In this document: positions 58,770 to 64,000 of the stretch, piece after piece
Numbering within the stretch: the stretch's first letter is position 1
Layout: the number at the start of each line of letters is the position of its first letter
Source of the DNA: Roseovarius litoreus
GTDB lineage: Bacteria; Pseudomonadota; Alphaproteobacteria; Rhodobacterales; Rhodobacteraceae
Assembly (NCBI RefSeq): GCF_900142765.1
Contig: NZ_FRCB01000002.1
Coordinates: 248,001 to 312,000 of the forward strand
Direction of reading: 5' to 3'
DNA length: 64,000 nucleotides
Program-made: the position numbers and the translations under genes
The notes under the pieces: generated by a model
The model's input: the letters and a program-made list of their open reading frames with translations, nothing else
The model's database searches: none
Told to the model about the DNA's origin: nothing

Positions 58770-60080
58770 ATGACCTTCGACTGGCTCAAATCATATACGC
58801 CACGCAGTCTTTATGGCAGGGCTGCCCTGATCCTGCTTTTGCCGGTCGTCAGCCTGTTTCTGGTGGTGGCCGTGGTGTTCATCCAGCGCCATTTCGAGGG
58901 GGTGACCGAGCAGATGACACGCACCGCCAGCCGCGAGGTGCGGGCGCTGCTCGACAGTGGCGAAAGCGCGCGCGAGGCGGGGGCGTCCCGACTGGCGCGG
59001 ACGCTGCAGATCGCGGTGCAACCCGTGCCCACGGATGAGCTGCCCCGCGCCAACCTGCGCCGCTGGTTCGATTTCACCGGCATCATCGTGATCCGCGAGC
59101 TGGAAGCGCTTTTGCCGGCGCTGCGTGTGATCGAGCTGCCTGACGATCACAGGGTGATCCTCTATATGGAGCAGCATGACGGGATCTGGCGGTTGCAATT
59201 CGATCGGCGCCGCGTCTCTGCCTCGAATGCGCATCAGCTGTTCGTCAACATGGTGTTCTTTGGCGTTCTGATGACGGTGATCGCCTATCTTTACCTGCGC
59301 AACCAATTGCGCCCGATCACCCGGCTGGCCCGCGCCGCAGAGGCCTTCGGGCGGGGCCGGCACGAGCCTTATCGCCCGGCAGGTGCTGTCGAGGTGCGCG
59401 CGGCGGGGCACGCCTTTCTCGACATGCGCGCCCGGATCGAGCGTCAGATCGAGCAACGCACGCTGATGCTGTCGGGGGTGAGCCACGACATGCGCACGCC
59501 GCTGACGCGGCTCAAGCTGGGGCTGTCCATGCTGGAGGATGAGGACCGCATCCCCATGCAGCAGGATGTGGCCGACATGGAACGTCTGCTGGACGAGTTC
59601 CTGGCCTTCGCCCGGGGGGCGCAGGAGGGGCAGCCCGAACCGGTCGATCCGGTGGCACTGGTGCGCCGGATCGTCGAGGATTGCGCCCGCGCCAATATTC
59701 CGGCCACGCTGGTCGAGGTGAAGGGCGATGGCACCGGCGAGGTGGCGCTCAGGGCGGGCGCGATCCGGCGGGCGATCGAAAACCTGATCAACAACGCGGT
59801 GCGCTATGGCAGCAAGGCCGAACTGTCGGTGCTGCTGACCGATCGGTCGCTGCGCATCCGGGTCGAGGATGATGGCCCGGGCATTCCGCCTGAAAGCCGC
59901 GCCGAGGCGATGAAGCCCTTCGCCCGGCTCGAGCCTGCCCGGAACCAGAATCTCGGGACCGGTGTGGGGCTTGGCCTGTCGATCGCGATGGATATCGCGA
60001 GGGCGCATGGCGGCACGGTCAGGCTTGGAGAAAGCCAGCGCTTGGGCGGGCTGCGCGCGGATATCGTGATCGGCCGCTGA
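58770..60080 (+). CDS. Sensor histidine kinase (EnvZ-like)
   Basis: This is a 436-residue membrane histidine kinase. It has two membrane helices (about 17-39 and 158-177) bracketing a periplasmic sensor, then a HAMP linker (RPITRLARAAEAFGRG). The DHp helix has the phospho-acceptor His239 in SGVSHDMRTPLTRLKL. The ATPase domain has the N-box (ENLINNAVRYG), G1 (DDGPGIP) and G2 (GTGVGLGLSI) boxes. It resembles EnvZ. No response regulator is next to it in this window; the OmpR-type regulator at 1744 is too distant to be assumed as partner. Confidence 0.92.
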   Translation: MTFDWLKSYTPRSLYGRAALILLLPVVSLFLVVAVVFIQRHFEGVTEQMTRTASREVRALLDSGESAREAGASRLARTLQIAVQPVPTDELPRANLRRWFDFTGIIVIRELEALLPALRVIELPDDHRVILYMEQHDGIWRLQFDRRRVSASNAHQLFVNMVFFGVLMTVIAYLYLRNQLRPITRLARAAEAFGRGRHEPYRPAGAVEVRAAGHAFLDMRARIERQIEQRTLMLSGVSHDMRTPLTRLKLGLSMLEDEDRIPMQQDVADMERLLDEFLAFARGAQEGQPEPVDPVALVRRIVEDCARANIPATLVEVKGDGTGEVALRAGAIRRAIENLINNAVRYGSKAELSVLLTDRSLRIRVEDDGPGIPPESRAEAMKPFARLEPARNQNLGTGVGLGLSIAMDIARAHGGTVRLGESQRLGGLRADIVIGR

Positions 60081-60101
60081 GGGGTGGCTTTGCGTTGAGC
60101 G

Positions 60102-60701
60102 TCAGGACATCCGGCGCTGGCGCCATGCGGCCCAGTCCTCGGGTGTGTCGAGATCGGTCGTGGCGCGATATCCGGGCAAGGGCAGGGTGCTCACCTCCTC
60201 GTGGCGCAGAATGTCGCGCGCGCCGGTATCGCCTTGGATTTCGGTCAAGGCGGAGAACAACCGGGCTGGAAAGATCACCGGATGTCCCGCGCGCCCCGTG
60301 ACGTCGGTTGCGCGAAGAACCTTGTCGGAAGCATCCTGGAAGGTGCGGATCATAAGGGTCAGATCAGGGCTCTGAAGATCGGGCATATCGGCCAGGACAA
60401 CCATAAGCCCGTCGGCATGCTGCGTTTTTGCCCATTCGGCGCCTGCGCGGATCGAAGCCGCGAGGCCTTCGCTCGGATCGTCCAGAAGGGCCATGTCGAG
60501 GCCGGGTAGAGGCTTGAGGGCGGCCTGTCTTCTGGATCCGTCGGTGGGGACGGTCACCAGAACCGCGCAATCGGTCTGCAGGGCCATGGCGGCTTGCCGT
60601 GCCAGCAATGGCAGACCGTCGACCGGTTCCAAGAGCTTGTCCCGTCCGCGCATCCGCGACGAGGCGCCGGCGGCTGGGATCAGGATCACGACCTTGCACA
60701 T
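60102..60701 (-). CDS. MobA-like nucleotidyltransferase (MocA type)
   Basis: This 199-residue NTP transferase resembles those that add CMP or GMP to molybdopterin. The nucleotide-binding loop LIPAAGASSRMRGRDKLLEPVDG, the VVLADMPDLQSPDL strand with its metal-binding Asp, and GRAGHPVIFPARLFSALTEIQGDTGAR are characteristic. Such enzymes serve xanthine- or CO-dehydrogenase-type molybdoenzymes, but none lies in this window. It is convergent with the kinase gene. Confidence 0.85.
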   Translation of the reverse strand: MCKVVILIPAAGASSRMRGRDKLLEPVDGLPLLARQAAMALQTDCAVLVTVPTDGSRRQAALKPLPGLDMALLDDPSEGLAASIRAGAEWAKTQHADGLMVVLADMPDLQSPDLTLMIRTFQDASDKVLRATDVTGRAGHPVIFPARLFSALTEIQGDTGARDILRHEEVSTLPLPGYRATTDLDTPEDWAAWRQRRMS

Positions 60702-60717
60702 GCGGCCTCCGTTACGG

Positions 60718-60784
60718 GTCAGGGGCTCTGCCCCTCTTGGCCTGCGGCCAATTCACCCCGGGATACTTGATGCCAGAAGAAACG
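60718..60784 (-). repeat. Intergenic repeat module, copy B
   Basis: Read on the minus strand the order is GTTTCTTCTGGC, then TATCCCGGGG, then AGGGGC-AGA-GCCCCT (60721-60735), as in copy A at 6950-6999. It lies between the nucleotidyltransferase and MttB-family genes. Confidence 0.6.
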
Positions 60785-60852
60785 CAAGGCGTCGTCCCGT
60801 TTTTGCGGGCTGCCTCTCGGGACCGGGCCTGTCGTGACGGGGCCTGTCGTGG

Positions 60853-62391
60853 TCAGGCTGGCAGGTGGATGGCGAAACGTTTGCGGATTTCGGCATCGCG
60901 GATCGGATCGAAGCGGGCGGCGGCCCTGTCGGCAAGGATCGCATTCTTGCGCGCCGTCGCCTTTTCCAGAAGGTCCGGCTGGCCCATCTCGACCCATTCC
61001 TTGGGAGAGCTGCGATCGGCCAGATCCGGATAGACATAGTCGCGCTGCATCCGCATCAGCGTTTGGTCGCTGCCGAGGTAATGCCCCGGGCCGCCGATGC
61101 AGGTGGCGCGGATCACCTCGAGGCTGAGGCTGTCCTCGTCGACCTCGATGCCGCGCACGCAGCGCAGGGCCTGTCCGATCATGTCATTCCCGAGGATCAG
61201 CGACTCGTGGCAGAAGCCCAGAAGCGAGGCGTGCATGCCTGCCGCCTCGTAGACCATGTTGAGGCCGGACAATCCGGCCATCACGTTCGAGCACATCTGC
61301 TCCCAGCCGGCCTGCATGTCGGGCAGTTTGGCATCGGCGATGCCTGCTGCCGCGCCCCCCGGCAGCCCGTAATAGCCATGCATCTGCGCGCAGCCGGCGC
61401 TGAGCAGCGCCTGTTCGCCCGATCCGCCGGACATCGCACCGGTGCGCAGGTCCGACACGAAAGGCCATGTGCCGAAGATCGCGGGATGTCCCGGCTTGAC
61501 GGCGTTCACATAGACCAGACCGGCCAGGCATTCCGCCACGGCCTGCACGATGGCGCCGGCGATGGAGGCGGGCGCCGTGGCGCCGGCTTGTCCCGCCGAG
61601 AGCAGCAGGATCGGCATGCCGCCCGCGATGCAGGCTTCCATCACCTGACAGGATTCGGTGGCGAATTTCATGGGCGGGACAACGAAGCAATTGGAATTGC
61701 TCACGAAGGGCCGCTCGCGCCAGGCTTTTTCGCCGCCTGCGATGAGATGCAGCATCTCGAAGGCATCGGCCACGAAGGCCGGGTCGGTGAAGGAGGTTCC
61801 CACGTGTTTCGTGGTGCCCGCGCAGCAGGCATAGATCGTGTTGAGGTCCATTTCGCGATTGTCGATCACATCGCGGGCCACCATCGGGCGCTGGACGAAG
61901 TGGATATTGTCCATCTGGTCGGCGATCCGGGCGGCGTCGTGCAGATCCTGCACGGTGCTGTCGCGGTAATGGCGCGCTTCGGGGTCGACGAGATGCACGG
62001 CGGCGCCTGCGGTGCCGTAATGCACCCGGTTGCCTGAAAGCTGCATGTCATGGCGCGGCTCACGGCCGTAAAGGGTGATGTCGCGATTGGCGCGGGCCAG
62101 CGTATCCTCGACCAAGGCACGGGGAAAGCGCAGCCTGCCATCCTCGCCAAGGCTGGCGCCGGCGCCGGTCATCCAGGCGATGCCACTGGGGGGCGCGTCG
62201 GCAAGGCCGATCTGTTCGAGCGCATCGAGCGCTGCGTGATGGATGCGGTCCATCGCCTCGGGGCTGAGGGGTTTGTAAAGCCCACCTTCGAGACCGGGGC
62301 GGATCGGGCGGAGATGGTCGACAAGCGGGGCGGAACGGCTGGCGCGGCGGGCGGCGCGGCCACCGGAACGGCGGGAGGTCATATCGTTCAT
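60853..62391 (-). CDS. MttB-family methyltransferase (non-pyrrolysine type)
   Basis: This is a 512-residue member of the trimethylamine methyltransferase (MttB) superfamily. It aligns with family stretches such as RPMVARDVIDNREMDLNTIYACCAGTTKHVGTSF, ESCQVMEACIAGGMPILLLSAGQAGATAPASIAG and GGAAAGIADAKLPDMQAGWEQ. The gene runs through without an in-frame amber codon, so pyrrolysine is not used; it belongs with the glycine-betaine/proline-betaine/carnitine demethylase branch. Such enzymes pass methyl groups to a corrinoid protein, and no corrinoid partner is adjacent. Methyl-amine chemistry fits the C1 genes at the start of the window. The substrate is unassigned. Confidence 0.88.
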   Translation of the reverse strand: MNDMTSRRSGGRAARRASRSAPLVDHLRPIRPGLEGGLYKPLSPEAMDRIHHAALDALEQIGLADAPPSGIAWMTGAGASLGEDGRLRFPRALVEDTLARANRDITLYGREPRHDMQLSGNRVHYGTAGAAVHLVDPEARHYRDSTVQDLHDAARIADQMDNIHFVQRPMVARDVIDNREMDLNTIYACCAGTTKHVGTSFTDPAFVADAFEMLHLIAGGEKAWRERPFVSNSNCFVVPPMKFATESCQVMEACIAGGMPILLLSAGQAGATAPASIAGAIVQAVAECLAGLVYVNAVKPGHPAIFGTWPFVSDLRTGAMSGGSGEQALLSAGCAQMHGYYGLPGGAAAGIADAKLPDMQAGWEQMCSNVMAGLSGLNMVYEAAGMHASLLGFCHESLILGNDMIGQALRCVRGIEVDEDSLSLEVIRATCIGGPGHYLGSDQTLMRMQRDYVYPDLADRSSPKEWVEMGQPDLLEKATARKNAILADRAAARFDPIRDAEIRKRFAIHLPA

Positions 62392-62590
62392 GGCTGGATG
62401 GTCCTGTTGGGCGCGTAATGAGACAGTGTCAGGCGGCGGGATCTTTCAGATCGCGCCTGGCCTGCCACGTGCAGCCCGACCACGGGCCGCGCCGATCGTG
62501 CGGATCACCAGTTCTATCTTGCAGCTCGGCGACATGGCCGGGCCCTCCTCCCTGAACGGGGAAAGAGAAGCCGATTCTATCGCAAGAATC

Positions 62591-62624
62591 TGTCCCGTTC
62601 GCGACCCGTGTCGCAAACGGGACA
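62591..62624 (-). terminator. Hairpin after the aminotransferase gene
   Basis: TGTCCCGTTCGCGAC (62591-62605) and GTCGCAAACGGGACA (62610-62624) pair at 14 of 15 positions across a 4-nt loop. It lies 9 bp after the aminotransferase stop codon. There is no T-run. The rest of the 242-bp gap to the MttB gene holds nothing I can identify. Confidence 0.55.
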
Positions 62625-62633
62625 AGGTCCGGG

Positions 62634-63830
62634 TCAGTCTGTGGGCGAGCGGGCCGGATCACGCGCCAGATCGCTGGCCAGATCGAGCAGATGTGCCAGC
62701 GCCCTGGCCAGTCTTTCATCGTCCACGGTCAGCGCCACGCGCACATGTCCGCCAGCCGCCGAGCCAAAGCTTTCGCCGGGCATCACCGCGACATGGTGGG
62801 TGTCGAGCAGATGGTCGGCGAAGGCCTCGCCGGAGAGGCCGGTGGCGCGGATATCCAGCATGACGAACATCGCCCCATCCGCAGGGATGGCGCGCACCAC
62901 GTCCTGGGCCTCGATCATGCCGAGCACCAGATCGCGGCGCCTGCGGAAAGGTGCGGCGATCGCGGCCTCGAAAGCAGCGCCCTGGTCGAGCGCGAAACAG
63001 GCGGCTTCCTGCACGAATCCCGCCACGCCATAGGTGGTATGGGTGGCAAGGTTGCCCATATGGGCAATCGCCTCGGGCGGGCCGATGACCCAGCCGATGC
63101 GGCTTCCGGTCATGGCGTGGGATTTCGACAGCGATCCGATCACCAGCGTGCGTTCGGCCATGCCGGGCAGGGTGCGGGGGCTGAGATGCGCCCCTTCCCA
63201 GACCAGCGTGTCATAGACCTCGTCTGAAATGAGCCACATGTCGTGATCCCGGCAGAGCTGTGCGATCGCCTTCAGGGTGTCAGGTGTGTAGATCACGCCG
63301 GTGGGGTTGTTGGGGCTGTTGATCAGAAGGCTGGAGGCACCGTCGGCCTGGGCCGCGATATCGGTGGGATCGGGTTGGAACATGCGGTCGGGCCGGGCAG
63401 GGATGGCCACGGGGCGTGCCCCCACGCCACGGATCGTGCCGGGATAGGTGGCGTAATAAGGATCGATGAACAGGGCGCGGTCGCCTTCGTCGCAGGCGGC
63501 GTGATGCGCAGCGAAAAGCCCCGCCTGACCGCCGGGCACGATCAGCACGTTGTCGGGTGTCGTCGCAAGGCCGGTGCGCGCGGTGACGCGGGCCGCCACA
63601 CGCTCGCGCAGGTTGAGATTGCCGTTGAACATCGAATAACCGGTATGGCCGGCCAGCGTGGCCTCGTGCATCGCATCGAGGATCGCGCGGTCGGTGCCGA
63701 TATCATGCTCGCCGATGGTCAGTTGGGTGATGTCATGACCTGCCGCCAGCATGTCCTTGGCGCGGTAATAGACATCCCATCCGTCCGATCCGCCGCCGGT
63801 CAAACCGGTGATCCTGCGCGCGAGCTTCAT
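62634..63830 (-). CDS. Class I/II PLP aminotransferase
   Basis: This is a 398-residue fold-type I aminotransferase. Family motifs are NSPNNPTG (substrate/cofactor binding), ISDEVYDTLVWEG, and the PLP-binding lysine in GSLSKSHAMTGSRIGW, followed by HVRVALTVDDERLARAL at the end. It is of the AspC/AlaT/aromatic class; a specific amino acid cannot be called. It stands alone between the MttB gene and the window end. Confidence 0.9.
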   Translation of the reverse strand: MKLARRITGLTGGGSDGWDVYYRAKDMLAAGHDITQLTIGEHDIGTDRAILDAMHEATLAGHTGYSMFNGNLNLRERVAARVTARTGLATTPDNVLIVPGGQAGLFAAHHAACDEGDRALFIDPYYATYPGTIRGVGARPVAIPARPDRMFQPDPTDIAAQADGASSLLINSPNNPTGVIYTPDTLKAIAQLCRDHDMWLISDEVYDTLVWEGAHLSPRTLPGMAERTLVIGSLSKSHAMTGSRIGWVIGPPEAIAHMGNLATHTTYGVAGFVQEAACFALDQGAAFEAAIAAPFRRRRDLVLGMIEAQDVVRAIPADGAMFVMLDIRATGLSGEAFADHLLDTHHVAVMPGESFGSAAGGHVRVALTVDDERLARALAHLLDLASDLARDPARSPTD

Positions 63831-63968
63831 GCGGCGCCCTCCCGAGATTTTGAAACTGAGGTGATTGCCCGCGCAGTTGGCCCATGGGAGACCGGGCTGT
63901 CAAGCAGGTCACCCCCCCCGCCGACGCCCCCTTGCCAATCCGCGCGAGGGCGCGTAGCGTCCGGGTTC

Positions 63969-64000
63969 ATGACGATCCGTTGCACCACCATCTGCTGCAT
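63969..64000 (+). CDS. Possible gene start cut by the window end
   Basis: An ATG at 63969 opens a frame (MTIRCTTICC) to the end of the window with no stop. The ribosome-binding site is weak. Too little is visible to name a product. Confidence 0.25.
   Translation, partial: MTIRCTTICC

Noticed and set aside
1..64000. CRISPR array
   Set aside because: I saw no regularly spaced repeat-spacer pattern and no cas genes anywhere in the window.

Overview
The window looks like a chromosomal segment of a methylotrophy-capable member of the Rhodobacteraceae (Roseobacter group). The basis is high GC content, tight ATGA-type gene overlaps, an N-methylglutamate-pathway operon next to serine-cycle genes, an MnhA/B-fused Mrp antiporter, a PQQ locus with the PQQ-alcohol-dehydrogenase-type ABC transporter, and a non-pyrrolysine MttB homologue. 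The species cannot be read from the sequence.

Region 1 (1-13.5 kb) is C1/methylated-amine metabolism. A 5'-truncated XRE-cupin regulator and a 1-Cys peroxiredoxin precede an orphan OmpR-type regulator. The operon mgsA-mgsB-mgsC-gmaS follows: N-methylglutamate synthase plus gamma-glutamylmethylamide synthetase. On the opposite strand lie sgaA, a D-2-hydroxyacid dehydrogenase (probable hydroxypyruvate reductase), mcl, mtkA and mtkB, which form the glyoxylate/serine half of the serine cycle. A LuxR-type regulator with a degenerate receiver is divergent from sgaA, with a palindromic candidate operator between them. Methylamine would enter through gmaS/mgs and its carbon would be assimilated through the serine cycle. 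The N-methylglutamate dehydrogenase genes (mgdABCD) are not in the window.

Region 2 (13.6-39.3 kb) is core metabolism. It holds a complete six-gene Mrp antiporter operon, a GMC oxidoreductase, and a LysR-controlled cluster of flavin reductase, aldehyde dehydrogenase, LLM monooxygenase, DUF1185 protein and alpha/beta hydrolase that looks catabolic but has no known substrate. Next come a B12-binding regulator, an ABC1/UbiB kinase-like protein, a VanZ-like protein paired with a Tat-exported metallophosphoesterase, and a periplasmic PQQ dehydrogenase with a dihaem cytochrome c. The pqqABCDE operon follows, including a 35-residue pqqA, and a divergent two-gene ABC transporter.

Region 3 (39.5-57.7 kb) is an 18.2-kb integrative island in the 3' end of a tRNA-Asn(GTT) gene. 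It is bounded by perfect 50-bp repeats and carries a tyrosine integrase and a run of seven ATGA-overlapping small replication/regulation genes that includes a DUF3987 protein. Its cargo is a three-gene module whose sizes, order and motifs resemble DptF-DptG-DptH, the restriction half of DNA phosphorothioation systems. No dnd modification genes are present. Beside it are a convergent C5-cytosine methyltransferase and a divergent Vsr mismatch endonuclease. This pairing is the best candidate here for an undescribed defence arrangement. A decayed HK97-type capsid gene behind it shows that the island also contains prophage debris.

Region 4 (57.7-64 kb) returns to the chromosome: tRNA-Asn, an MBL hydrolase, a sensor histidine kinase, a MobA-like nucleotidyltransferase, a MttB-family methyltransferase and a class I aminotransferase.
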